DNA of 64,000 nt from Flavobacterium sp. UBA6135 (GCF_002428305.1 NZ_DIVJ01000029.1:1-64000), one strand, 5' to 3'. Numbered from the stretch's first letter, positions 16,816-25,155 are shown. The notes: generated from the letters alone by a model not told the origin. Numbers and translations are program-made.

Positions 16816-17835
16816 ATGGTTAAAAACCTGATATTTGTTTTATTTTTATTCTGTCAATTCCATCTATTTGCACAAGTGGGTGGTCAATCAGTTTATCAGT
16901 TTTTAAATTTAATGACCTCACCAAGACAAGCTGCTTTGGGCGGAAAAACCATCACCCTTTTTGATTATGATGTGAATCAAGGCCATTTTAATCCGGCTTC
17001 CATCAACAGCGAAATGCACAATCAGTTAGCGGTGAATTACGGTAGTTATTTTGGCGAAATAGCGTATGGAACAGCTGCATATGCTTATACTTATGATCGT
17101 CATTTACAAACATTTCATATGGGTGTAAATTATATTAACTATGGAACTTTTGAAGGAAGAGATGAAAATGGATTAGAAACAGCTGATTTCACTGGAAGTG
17201 AAGGGGCTTTGTCTTTTGGCTATTCTTATAATATTCCGTTTTCAAATTTTTATATTGGTGCCAATGCAAAGCTGATAACTTCAACCTTGGAAAGTTATAC
17301 CTCTTTTGGTGGAGCAATTGATGTGGGTTGTATTTATATTGATGACAGAAATGATATAAATTATGCATTGGTCATTCGGAATTTTGGAACCCAATTTGTA
17401 ACCTATGCCGGAACTCGAGAAAAATTGCCTTTTGAAATCATTGCAGGAATCTCGCAAGAGCTGGAAAATGTTCCCATCCGTTGGCATTTGTCGTTAGAAA
17501 ATCTTCAGCAATGGAATGTTGCTTTTTCTAATCCGGCTAGAGCAGAAGGTACTTTAGATGGCGGACAAAATGAAGAAAAAGTATCGTTTTTTAATAATGC
17601 CCTTAGACATGTGGTTGTTGGAGCAGAACTTTTTCCCGAAAAGAAATTTAATGTTCGTGTAGGTTATAATTTTAGAAGAAGTGAAGAATTGCGAATTTTA
17701 GACCAACGCCATTTTTCAGGAATCTCTTTTGGAGTCGGACTTCGGATGAATTCCATTCGTTTTGATTATTCGTATTCCAGATATACTGTTGCAGCAAATA
17801 CCAGTTTATTTGGATTAATGATTAATTTGGATTAG
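16816..17835 (+). CDS. porQ: Type IX secretion system protein PorQ
   Basis: A 339-residue outer-membrane beta-barrel protein with a signal peptide (about 1-20, ending FAQ). The start of the mature part, GGQSVYQFLNL followed by SPRQAALGG, is characteristic of PorQ, and alternating strands continue to a final FGLMINL. In the type IX secretion system PorQ is an outer-membrane component linked to attachment and release of cargo at the cell surface. cmk follows on the same strand, an arrangement common in the phylum. Its presence implies a T9SS elsewhere in the genome. Confidence 0.9.
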   Translation: MVKNLIFVLFLFCQFHLFAQVGGQSVYQFLNLMTSPRQAALGGKTITLFDYDVNQGHFNPASINSEMHNQLAVNYGSYFGEIAYGTAAYAYTYDRHLQTFHMGVNYINYGTFEGRDENGLETADFTGSEGALSFGYSYNIPFSNFYIGANAKLITSTLESYTSFGGAIDVGCIYIDDRNDINYALVIRNFGTQFVTYAGTREKLPFEIIAGISQELENVPIRWHLSLENLQQWNVAFSNPARAEGTLDGGQNEEKVSFFNNALRHVVVGAELFPEKKFNVRVGYNFRRSEELRILDQRHFSGISFGVGLRMNSIRFDYSYSRYTVAANTSLFGLMINLD

Positions 17836-17848
17836 GAATGGAGTTTGG

Positions 17849-17895
17849 AGAAAATAGAAAATAGAGAAAAGAAAATAGAGAAAAGAAAATAGAGA
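17849..17895. repeat. Purine-rich tandem repeat between porQ and cmk
   Basis: A unit close to AAAATAGAGAAAAG is repeated about three times. It is low-complexity sequence between porQ and cmk. A related pyrimidine-rich tract (its complement in style) is at 46170-46208. No coding potential. Confidence 0.7.
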
Positions 17896-17900
17896 ATGAA

Positions 17901-17938
17901 CCTTAGTTCCTTTGTAACTTAGCACCTCAGTACCTTAG
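17901..17938. repeat. CTTAG/CTCAG stutter repeat before cmk
   Basis: Degenerate 9-10 base steps ending in CTTAG or CTCAG (CCTTAGTTCC, AACTTAGCAC, CTCAGTAC, CTTAG) lie immediately before the cmk start codon. Similar runs occur at 44184, 46100 and 62440. Confidence 0.65.
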
Positions 17939-17942
17939 AAAA

Positions 17943-18629
17943 ATGAACAACATCACCATCGCCATCGACGGATTTTCATCCACAGGAAAAAGCACTTTAG
18001 CCAAGCAATTAGCTACACATTTGGGCTATGTTTATGTGGATACCGGAGCAATGTATCGGGCAGTAACCTATTTTGCAATGCAGCATCATTTGGTTTCTGA
18101 AAATTTTTTAGATAAAGAAGGTTTGATTGAAAAGTTGCTTGAAATCAAACTTCATTTTCAGTTTAATGCTGATTTAGGTTTTGCAGAAATGTATTTGAAT
18201 GACGTGAATGTAGAAAATGAAATTAGAACTATTGATGTTTCTAGATTGGTAAGCAAAATTGCCGAAATCTCTGAAGTTCGAGCAAAATTAGTAGAACAAC
18301 AACAAGCCATGGGAAAGAACAAAGCTATCGTTATGGATGGTCGAGACATTGGAACAGTCGTTTTTCCGGATGCTGAATTGAAGTTATTCATGACTGCCAG
18401 TGCTCACACACGAGCCAAACGACGTTTTGATGAATTAGCAGAAAAAGGTCAGAATGTTTCCTATGAAGATGTGTTGCAAAACGTTCAAGAAAGAGATTAT
18501 ATCGATACGCACCGTGATGATTCACCTTTAGTAAAAGCCAATGATGCCATTGTAATTGACAATTCAACCTTAACCAAAAAGGAACAATTTGATTTGGTTT
18601 TGGATTTAATCCATAAATTTTATAATTAA
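17943..18629 (+). CDS. cmk: Cytidylate kinase
   Basis: A 228-residue (d)CMP kinase that transfers phosphate from ATP to CMP or dCMP in pyrimidine nucleotide synthesis. The P-loop is GFSSTGKST (residues 10-18), DTGAMYRAVT follows, and GRDIGTVVFP is the CMP-binding signature. Length is normal. Two low-complexity repeats separate it from porQ, and the last one reaches within 4 bases of the ATG. No Shine-Dalgarno is seen. Confidence 0.96.
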   Translation: MNNITIAIDGFSSTGKSTLAKQLATHLGYVYVDTGAMYRAVTYFAMQHHLVSENFLDKEGLIEKLLEIKLHFQFNADLGFAEMYLNDVNVENEIRTIDVSRLVSKIAEISEVRAKLVEQQQAMGKNKAIVMDGRDIGTVVFPDAELKLFMTASAHTRAKRRFDELAEKGQNVSYEDVLQNVQERDYIDTHRDDSPLVKANDAIVIDNSTLTKKEQFDLVLDLIHKFYN

Positions 18630-18702
18630 GTTCCATCATTTTCATTGATAGGACAATCAATACTTTCCATTTTTACGTATATGATTTTCAGGAATCAATT
18701 TG

Positions 18703-18710
18703 TATTTTTG
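18703..18710 (+). promoter_or_regulatory. -7 element of yaaA
   Basis: TATTTTTG matches TAnnTTTG and lies 18 bases before the yaaA ATG. No TTG at the expected spacing was found. Confidence 0.35.
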
Positions 18711-18728
18711 AAATTATAAAAATTTACT

Positions 18729-19490
18729 ATGAAAATTGTTATATCGCCAGCCAAATCATTGGATTACGAAAGTACGTTACCAACAAATCAATCCACTATT
18801 TCTTGTTTTTTGAAAGAAGCAAACACAATCAACCGTCAATTGAAAAAGCAAAAGCCAAAGCAATTGATGGAATTGATGGACATTTCAGATAAATTGGCCG
18901 ATTTGAATTGGCAACGCAATCAGGAACGTGATTTGGATAATTTTACACCTGAGAATTCACGCCAAGCTATTTATGCTTTTAATGGTGATGTATATATTGG
19001 TTTGGATATTAAAACACTTCCCACAGAAAAATTAGACGTTTTACAAGACAAACTCCGCATTCTTTCCGGATTGTATGGATTGTTGAAACCCTTGGATTTG
19101 ATGCAACCGTATCGATTGGAAATGGGAACCAAATTATCAGTTGGCAAAAGCAAGAATTTATATGAATTTTGGAAAACCAAAATCACCAAACAATTAAATA
19201 GCGAACTTCAAAAAGACGAACTTTTTATTAACCTAGCCAGTAACGAGTATTTTGATGCGGTGGATGTAAAAGCCTTGAAAGTTCCTGTAATCACACCCGA
19301 ATTCAAAGACTACAAAGATGGAAAATTAAAAATGATCAGCTTTTTTGCCAAAAAGGCGAGAGGCATGATGGTGCGATACATCATTGATACGAATGCCGAA
19401 ACGATTGATGATTTAAAAGGTTTTAATTATGAGGGTTATGCGTTTGATGGGAATTTGAGTAAGGGGGATAGGTTGGTTTTTACTAGGTAG
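18729..19490 (+). CDS. yaaA: Peroxide stress protein YaaA (DUF328)
   Basis: A 253-residue protein of the YaaA family. The N-terminal ISPAKSLDY motif, FNGDVYIGLD, LSGLYGLLKPLD and the C-terminal FNYEGYAFD are family signatures. In E. coli YaaA lowers free iron and limits oxidative damage under peroxide stress; a DNA-binding fold has been reported. Cytosolic, full length. It is monocistronic; a short GTTTCAAG stutter repeat follows the stop. Confidence 0.93.
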   Translation: MKIVISPAKSLDYESTLPTNQSTISCFLKEANTINRQLKKQKPKQLMELMDISDKLADLNWQRNQERDLDNFTPENSRQAIYAFNGDVYIGLDIKTLPTEKLDVLQDKLRILSGLYGLLKPLDLMQPYRLEMGTKLSVGKSKNLYEFWKTKITKQLNSELQKDELFINLASNEYFDAVDVKALKVPVITPEFKDYKDGKLKMISFFAKKARGMMVRYIIDTNAETIDDLKGFNYEGYAFDGNLSKGDRLVFTR

Positions 19491-19500
19491 GTTTGTATTA

Positions 19501-19524
19501 GTTTCAAGTTTCAGGTTTCAAGTT
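19501..19524. repeat. GTTTCAAG/TTTCAGG stutter repeat
   Basis: Three imperfect copies of an 8-base unit, GTTTCAAG, TTTCAG and GTTTCAAG, follow yaaA. It is another low-complexity intergenic pattern like those at 17849 and 46100. Confidence 0.55.
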
Positions 19525-19549
19525 ATTGTATTCTAAATAAATTTTTCAG

Positions 19550-19828
19550 ATTAAAATTTCTATTTATATTGTGTTTATTATACTTCTGATTTCATGTTCC
19601 AATTATAGAGAATATAAACCGGTATATTTTGACGGCAATGAATTAGTTGAAAAACCTAACTCTTTAAATCTAGAACAAATCAAAAATTTAATTGAAGTGC
19701 TGAATTACTACAAAGTAGATTACAAATTAATTGATGGTAAAATTCATTTGCGTAACAATCTTGACAAAGAATTAATTTGGAATTATACCAATAAAGCAAA
19801 TGATTCCTTATGGTTGTTGAATCATTAA
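19550..19828 (+). CDS. Small hypothetical lipoprotein, start codon uncertain
   Basis: The reading frame encodes IKISIYIVFIILLISC, a good lipoprotein signal with lipobox LISC, then about 75 residues (SNYREYKPVYFDG to SLWLLNH) with no known motif. The position where ATG is expected (19550) reads ATT followed by AAA. The first standard start codon is GTG at 19571, which would remove the basic N-region of the signal. Either ATT is used, GTG is used, or the start codon has been mutated and the gene is decaying. The coordinates give the ATT version. Confidence 0.45.
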   Translation: MKISIYIVFIILLISCSNYREYKPVYFDGNELVEKPNSLNLEQIKNLIEVLNYYKVDYKLIDGKIHLRNNLDKELIWNYTNKANDSLWLLNH

Positions 19829-19846
19829 GTTGATTTTTTTTTAACT

Positions 19847-19912
19847 CTAGTCTTTCATCTCCAAAAAATATCCAATTCCATGCACATTCGTTAACTTCAT
19901 TGAATCATCGCC
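19847..19912 (-). pseudogene. Remnant of a response-regulator 3' end
   Basis: Between two in-frame stops the minus strand encodes a 21-residue stretch ending MKLTNVHGIGYFLEMKD. NVHGIGYFLE is the usual last beta-hairpin of an OmpR/PhoB winged-helix response regulator. Nothing of the receiver domain or the rest of the DNA-binding domain is found upstream, where the Dus gene ends about 50 bp away. I read it as a relic left after deletion. The match is short, so the call is tentative. Confidence 0.45.
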
Positions 19913-19964
19913 TTAATAATAAACTTAGATAAAAAGCTTTAAATTACTAATTAACAAAAAACAT

Positions 19965-20912
19965 TTATTTTTCGTTAACAATAATTTCTGCCACCGCTTC
20001 CACATAACTTCTCGGATTTTGAGCTTTTTTAATCTTTTTCAACGTCTTTTGTGGGTTGGAGAAGGACGTGGAAAAGTATTCCCAAAAACCTAACATTTTC
20101 ATTTTGATAGGCGTGGGACCTGAAAGAGCGGCATCGTATTCTTGGTAAATGGTATCATGAAATTCTTTGAAGATTTGCCATCGGTTGCTTGGGTATTCCG
20201 TCGTGTTGTTTTTAATCATGCTCGGCAAAAACGGGTCGGCAATCAAACCGCGACCAATCATGAAATGATCAATGCTTGGGAAACGTTCTTGCATTTCTTT
20301 GAACTTGGCAACAGAAGTGATGTCGCCGTTGTAATAGAGTTTGTGTTTGGTGTTTTCAGTACAGCGTTGAAAGGCTTCTAAATTCACACCGCCATTATAC
20401 AATTGCTTACCAATTCGGGCGTGAATCGCAATGTTTTTAAGCGGATATTTATCCAAAATCGGAAAAACATCTAAAATTTCTTCAGGATGTTCGTAACCCA
20501 TTCGCATTTTCATGGAAACAATGACGTCGGTTTCGTTGTGAACGCGGTTTAAAACATGGTCAATTCGCTGAGGTTCGCAAATCAAACCGGAACCCATTCC
20601 TTTTTTGGTGACCATCGGGTAGGGACAACCTAAATTCCAATTCAGTTCTTTGTAACCCAACTCCTGAATGTATTTTACAACAAACAAAAATTCATCGGCA
20701 TCATTTGTCATCACTTGCGGAATTAATTCAGACACTTTATTGTTTTCCGGCTGCAAATCGCGTTGGTAAGAATTTTTGATGACCAATTTGCCGTCCAACC
20801 GAATGTACGGAGCATAAAATGTATCAATGCCACCAAAATACTGATGAAACGCATTTCGAAATCTGAAATCGGTGAAACCTTGTAATGGTGAAGATAATAG
20901 GGTAGGACTCAT
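19965..20912 (-). CDS. tRNA-dihydrouridine synthase family protein
   Basis: A 315-residue FMN-dependent Dus enzyme that reduces uridine in the tRNA D-loop. The N-terminal SPLQGFTDFRFR, the catalytic cysteine in NWNLGCPYP (near residue 95), MKMRMGYEHP and HARIGKQLYNG, and MIGRGLIADPF for FMN binding are all in the family order. Sequence resembles the DusC-like branch, but which uridine is modified cannot be told. Monocistronic, cytosolic. Confidence 0.9.
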   Translation of the reverse strand: MSPTLLSSPLQGFTDFRFRNAFHQYFGGIDTFYAPYIRLDGKLVIKNSYQRDLQPENNKVSELIPQVMTNDADEFLFVVKYIQELGYKELNWNLGCPYPMVTKKGMGSGLICEPQRIDHVLNRVHNETDVIVSMKMRMGYEHPEEILDVFPILDKYPLKNIAIHARIGKQLYNGGVNLEAFQRCTENTKHKLYYNGDITSVAKFKEMQERFPSIDHFMIGRGLIADPFLPSMIKNNTTEYPSNRWQIFKEFHDTIYQEYDAALSGPTPIKMKMLGFWEYFSTSFSNPQKTLKKIKKAQNPRSYVEAVAEIIVNEK

Positions 20913-20954
20913 GTTTGAAATTGAGACGTAAAGATAAGTGAAAAGGAACTAATT

Positions 20955-21479
20955 TTATTCCAACTCAATTTTATCCAAAACCAGTTGAAAGGATTCGTTC
21001 TTTTTGTTACCGATTAAAAAGACAATTTCTTCAAAAGAAGTACTATCAAAATTCGGTAAATTCAAGGTTTGGCCTCTAAACGAAGGATATAAATCACTCA
21101 GTTTAATTTCGATGGTTTCCCAATTACCTGATGTTTTGAATGTAGTGATGTATGAGTAATAGGAAGAGGCTTTGTCTTTTATTCGAAATTGGTAATCCCT
21201 GCCATCTCCTTTTAAGAGAATACGTACTTTGCTGTCTTTCGATACCTTAATTTTTTCAAATTGGTAACGAACAGAAGAAAAACCGCCGTTGTTTTCTAAC
21301 GAGACTGTTCCCGCAAAAACGCCATTTCCATCGGAATCAATAGAAAATTTTCCTTGGGATAATCCGCCCATGACACCATCGTCAATGATTCGCCAATCGC
21401 GTGGGGAGGAATTTTTGTTGAAATCGTAGATCATTGTTGTGTTTAAAATTGCCATGAGTAAAACTAAACCTGTTTTCAT
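20955..21479 (-). CDS. CIA30 family protein
   Basis: A 174-residue protein of the CIA30 family (named after a mitochondrial complex I assembly factor), a beta-sandwich resembling a carbohydrate-binding module. Conserved IIDDGVMGGLSQG and ENNGGFSSVR motifs are seen, with KGDGRDYQFRIK later. The N terminus (about 15 residues) is hydrophobic and could be a signal peptide. In bacteria the role is unknown; it is not evidence for complex I in this operon. Confidence 0.85.
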   Translation of the reverse strand: MKTGLVLLMAILNTTMIYDFNKNSSPRDWRIIDDGVMGGLSQGKFSIDSDGNGVFAGTVSLENNGGFSSVRYQFEKIKVSKDSKVRILLKGDGRDYQFRIKDKASSYYSYITTFKTSGNWETIEIKLSDLYPSFRGQTLNLPNFDSTSFEEIVFLIGNKKNESFQLVLDKIELE

Positions 21480-21566
21480 CTCTTATAATTTTTTTATAAA
21501 AGTAAGTGTATTAAGTTTTTGCTTTAACCGATTTAACAGAGTTTTGTAAAGCGTTCAATAAATATT

Positions 21567-23795
21567 CTATTCTAATTCTTTCATATTTAATATTTTTCGC
21601 AAAATCATTTCAAAAGTTGCCTCTGTTGGAAAAGGCATGTTTGAATTATAAATTTTACCTTCGGTATCAATTAAAATAAATCTTGGAATAGATTCAATAT
21701 TATAATCTTTTACTAGTTTTCCACTATCATTAGCATGTAATTGCAAAACTGATTTTGATTTTAATTTTGCACTTACAAACCATTTTTTAGTATCCTTATC
21801 AGTACTCAACGCAATAAATTGAATATTTTCTTTTTTATACTTAATGGCCATTTTTTCAAAATAGGGCGATTGATAGCGGCATGGTCCACACCAAGTTGCC
21901 CAAACATCAATTACAATATTTTTTCCTTTAAAATTTGATAAATTAATAAGTTTTGCATCTAAATTGGTTGCTATAATCTCATCAGCTATTTTCCCTCTTC
22001 CTAATCTTTCATAGGTTTTAAAAATATGAAGAATATTTTTATTGAGTTTTGTATCAGTTATTTTATTCGCATAATTTTCAACTAATTGCAATCTATTTTC
22101 AGAAGAATTGGCTTCTTTAATGTTGTTTTTTAAATAATAAAAAAGCAATCTATTTTTGAATTGACTTGGTTCTAAAATAGAAATAGCTTCAATTTCCTTC
22201 AGGTTTTTATCAATATCTCGTTGATCCTCTTTAGTAATTTCATAAAGTAAGTAACTTAAATAATTTTCGTTACCTATTAAAGATTCGTCTTGCAATGTTA
22301 TTTTTGATTTCAAAAATTTTATATCATCAATTATAACTGTTTTTTCATTTGGAAACAAAGCTTTTCTTTTATCTAGAAATTGATTGAGAAGATTGAGGTA
22401 TTCAACAGTAATTAATTTTTTTTCTTTTTCGATAAAATCTTGTTTTGGCATATAATTGTCTGCTGTTTTAAAAGTAGTTGCCGCGTTATATCGATCTTCC
22501 CATTCATCATATAATTCTTCTTGTATTTTTTTTGAGTTATCTAAATTGACATTTTCGTTAATTTTATAATTTAAATAACTCCAACTAAAACTATTACTCT
22601 TTTTATAAACGTTTTCCGGAAATCGTGAGCCAGATAATTCAGTTTTTAATTCATTATTCATAAATACAACCGAAGCAAAAACACTATCATTCGAAGCAAA
22701 TAATAGGTCTACCGGTAAAGAATTATCAATGATTATTTTATAATTATCCAACGGAATTTTGTTGCTTAAAACAGTATGAAATTTATTGTTTCTAATTTCT
22801 AAAGCGGCAAGTGTATCTTCTATAATTGGATGAATTAAGTAGGCTTTTTTAAATTTTGTTTCACTTATAATCTCACCGGCAATTATTGTATTTTCATTTA
22901 ACCTTACTTGATAGGTTTGTGACAAGAAAAAATAGGAAAATACCGTTATCGCAATAACAAGCAAAGAAATAATCAATCTTTTTTTAGAATAAAAAAATGC
23001 TCTGAAAATAGATTTAAAGCTATACCAATAATAACCCAAAAATAAAAAGAAAAGGGCTCCAATAATACTGATTTTTTCAGTAAATAACAGCCAATTCCCT
23101 ACTTGGCTACCTTCTGGATACTTTGAAACTCTTTTTAAAATTTCAAAAGGGAACCAGTCTGGTATTGTAATTAAATTGGATGCAATTAAGAAGCCTAACA
23201 ACAGAAAAAAACCAATTAATACCGACCAAATATAACTTGAAACTTTGACTGCTAAGAAATATTGAAAAGCAGTTAAGAATAAACTTGCGATAAATAATCG
23301 GATGAAAACATGTATTAAATGAAGAAACGGCAAGTTGAATTCTGCCACTTCGGGAGCTTCTACAAACAAATAAATTAATAGCGTAGATAGTATACTAAAA
23401 AATAAAAATGAAAAAATTGCAATGCTGTTTGCTATCAAAACAATACAGAATTTAGAAAAATAGATGGATGTTTTTTGCAGTGGAGTGGTTTCCATAAGTT
23501 GCCAACCACCATTTTTATGATCTAATTGAGCTATTTTACTTGTAATTAAGATTATTAACAACGGAAAAATAAAAACGGTAAAAGAATCAAAAATATCATT
23601 TAAGTGTTTCGTAAATATATTAAATGAAAAAGCTTCGGGTTTGGCTGTTGCTTCTTGATTAAAAATATAAATTATCGAATAGAGTAATGGTATAATCAAT
23701 CCAAAAATTAAACTCATGGTATACAAACCAGAACCACGCTTTTTTATATGTTCTCCTTGAATGGCAGTGAATAAGTTATTAAAGCTATTTTTCAT
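21567..23795 (-). CDS. ABC-2 type permease fused to TlpA-like periplasmic thioredoxin
   Basis: A 742-residue fusion. Residues 1-270 carry six membrane segments (about 24-45, 72-88, 115-145, 162-184, 188-209, 241-260) of an ABC-2 permease like those of bacteriocin/lantibiotic immunity exporters. A seventh segment (273-292), preceded by SKKR and looking like a former signal peptide, leads into a periplasmic part. There, an uncharacterised region (about 295-595) precedes a TlpA/ResA thioredoxin domain with WCGPC (C636, C639) and cis-proline P704 in SIPRF. The positive-inside rule places the thioredoxin outside the cytoplasm. The ATG used is one base after the stop of the ATPase gene; a TTG 12 bases upstream is possible. 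The two proteins should form one transporter. Confidence 0.85.
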   Translation of the reverse strand: MKNSFNNLFTAIQGEHIKKRGSGLYTMSLIFGLIIPLLYSIIYIFNQEATAKPEAFSFNIFTKHLNDIFDSFTVFIFPLLIILITSKIAQLDHKNGGWQLMETTPLQKTSIYFSKFCIVLIANSIAIFSFLFFSILSTLLIYLFVEAPEVAEFNLPFLHLIHVFIRLFIASLFLTAFQYFLAVKVSSYIWSVLIGFFLLLGFLIASNLITIPDWFPFEILKRVSKYPEGSQVGNWLLFTEKISIIGALFFLFLGYYWYSFKSIFRAFFYSKKRLIISLLVIAITVFSYFFLSQTYQVRLNENTIIAGEIISETKFKKAYLIHPIIEDTLAALEIRNNKFHTVLSNKIPLDNYKIIIDNSLPVDLLFASNDSVFASVVFMNNELKTELSGSRFPENVYKKSNSFSWSYLNYKINENVNLDNSKKIQEELYDEWEDRYNAATTFKTADNYMPKQDFIEKEKKLITVEYLNLLNQFLDKRKALFPNEKTVIIDDIKFLKSKITLQDESLIGNENYLSYLLYEITKEDQRDIDKNLKEIEAISILEPSQFKNRLLFYYLKNNIKEANSSENRLQLVENYANKITDTKLNKNILHIFKTYERLGRGKIADEIIATNLDAKLINLSNFKGKNIVIDVWATWCGPCRYQSPYFEKMAIKYKKENIQFIALSTDKDTKKWFVSAKLKSKSVLQLHANDSGKLVKDYNIESIPRFILIDTEGKIYNSNMPFPTEATFEMILRKILNMKELE

Positions 23796-23796
23796 T

Positions 23797-24702
23797 TTAA
23801 TTTTCAATTAAGTTCATGAACCACTCTTCTAATCCTTCAAGTATTTTAACTTCATAAAGTAGTGCACCTTCATCGATTAATTTTTTTATAAAAGCGGGAA
23901 TTTCTTCTTTAGCATTCAATACAACGGCTATTTTATTAGCTTCGTTTAATTGTGTTTTAATTCCATTTTCATTTAATTTTTTTTGCCAATCAAAAGCATT
24001 GTCAATAGTTATTTCAATTTTACATGTATTAAAACTTGTGGACAGTTGATTCATTGTACCTTCAAATTTTAATTTCCCTTTTGCAATGATGCCAATATGT
24101 GTACACATTTTTTCGATTTCACTTAGCAAATGACTTGACACAAAAATTGTTACGCCTTTTTCTTTGTTTATTTTGATTAGAAGTTTTCTTATTTCAACAA
24201 TTCCATTTGGATCTAATCCATTAACAGGTTCGTCTAAAAATAACAACTCTGGCTCGCCTAAAAGAGCCATTGCAATTGCTAATCGTTGTTTCATTCCAAG
24301 TGAATATTGTTTGGCTTTTTGATTTTTTACGTAGGTTAAATCAACTAAATCAAGTACTTCACTAATTTTATCGGGATTAATATTCCTAATTTTTGCAATA
24401 TATAATAGATTATTGTAACCTGATAAATGAAGGTACAAAGCAGGACTTTCCACTAAAGCACCAATTTTAGAAAATATAAATGGAGTTTGTTCCTTTAATC
24501 CATTCCCAAAAATTTTGATTGCATTTTTATCATCAGGAATGATTCCAGTTAACAGCCGCATGGTCGTAGATTTACCTGCACCATTTGGACCAAGAAATCC
24601 ATATATGCTTCCTTTAGGAACATTAATTGATAAGTTTTCAATAATAATTCTATGCTTTGAATAGCGAAAATTGAGATTACTAGTTTGTATGATATATTCC
24701 AT
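23797..24702 (-). CDS. ABC transporter ATP-binding protein
   Basis: A 301-residue ATPase of the bacitracin/lantibiotic exporter type. Walker A is GPNGAGKSTT, the signature is YSLGMKQRLA, Walker B is LLFLDEPVNGLD, and the switch histidine is in SSHLLSE. The C-terminal 80 residues are the regulatory extension common in this subfamily. It is encoded directly upstream of its permease-thioredoxin partner with one base between stop and start. No immunity or peptide gene is next to it. Substrate is unknown. Confidence 0.93.
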   Translation of the reverse strand: MEYIIQTSNLNFRYSKHRIIIENLSINVPKGSIYGFLGPNGAGKSTTMRLLTGIIPDDKNAIKIFGNGLKEQTPFIFSKIGALVESPALYLHLSGYNNLLYIAKIRNINPDKISEVLDLVDLTYVKNQKAKQYSLGMKQRLAIAMALLGEPELLFLDEPVNGLDPNGIVEIRKLLIKINKEKGVTIFVSSHLLSEIEKMCTHIGIIAKGKLKFEGTMNQLSTSFNTCKIEITIDNAFDWQKKLNENGIKTQLNEANKIAVVLNAKEEIPAFIKKLIDEGALLYEVKILEGLEEWFMNLIEN

Positions 24703-24732
24703 AGAAAATTATTGATGTAGGTAAAAATAAGA

Positions 24733-24770
24733 AAAAATCCCAAACTCAAAACTTGGAATTTGGGATTTTT
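24733..24770. terminator. Bidirectional terminator upstream of the ABC operon
   Basis: AAAAATCCCAAA (24733-24744) pairs with TTTGGGATTTTT (24759-24770). T runs on both strands suggest it stops transcription in both directions. For the minus-strand flotillin remnant it is the native 3' terminator. Confidence 0.8.
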
Positions 24771-24798
24771 AAAAAAGTACGTTACTATATTACTTTAG

Positions 24799-25140
24799 CT
24801 ATTCTGGTGATTTAGTTTCCGATGAACTATCAGTAGCTTTAACATCCTCCACTTTATCTTCACCTTTCAAATACGTTGGCAAATTTAATCCTGCCATGTT
24901 GAATAAATCATTCAATGGTGGTACCGTTTTCATCATACCCGAAACAAAATTGGCAGTAGAACCGTTTCCGTCAGCATTGTTTCCGGAATCCCAAACCGTA
25001 ATTTTATCAATTTTGATGTTTTTCACAGCTTCAACTTGTGTTTTTACTAATTCTGGAAGTTTTTCAATTAACAACAATTGGAAAGCTTTTGTTGGATCGC
25101 CACCGGCAGCATTCACCACTTCACGGTAACCCTCTGCTTT
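24799..25140 (-). pseudogene. Flotillin (SPFH family) gene remnant, C-terminal part only
   Basis: About 115 residues from AEGYREVVNAAGGD through KNIKIDKITVWDSG, MMKTVPPLNDLFNMAGLNLP to an acidic tail. This is the conserved C-terminal part of bacterial flotillins (YqiK/FloT type), which are normally about 450-500 residues. The SPFH domain and the long coiled coil are missing. Homology stops near 25137-25140, and the few codons before it back to an ATG at 25155 (MCVVVK) do not fit the family. The gene has lost its 5' three quarters at a junction with another truncated gene, and should be inactive. Confidence 0.8.
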
Positions 25141-25155
25141 AACAACAACACACAT

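Noticed and set aside
17849..17938. Repeated units before cmk as a CRISPR or phase-variable promoter
   Set aside because: Units are only 9-14 bases, degenerate, and lack spacers; no cas gene or invertase is present. Recorded as low-complexity repeats instead.
21567..24702. A bacteriocin biosynthesis cluster around the ABC genes
   Set aside because: No precursor peptide, modification enzyme or second ABC pair is encoded nearby; neighbours are CIA30 and a flotillin remnant.
25078..25155. Plus-strand start upstream of the DUF1566-like fragment as an intact small gene
   Set aside because: The first 25 codons are antisense to flotillin and show no relation to DUF1566 proteins; the homology begins at 25156.
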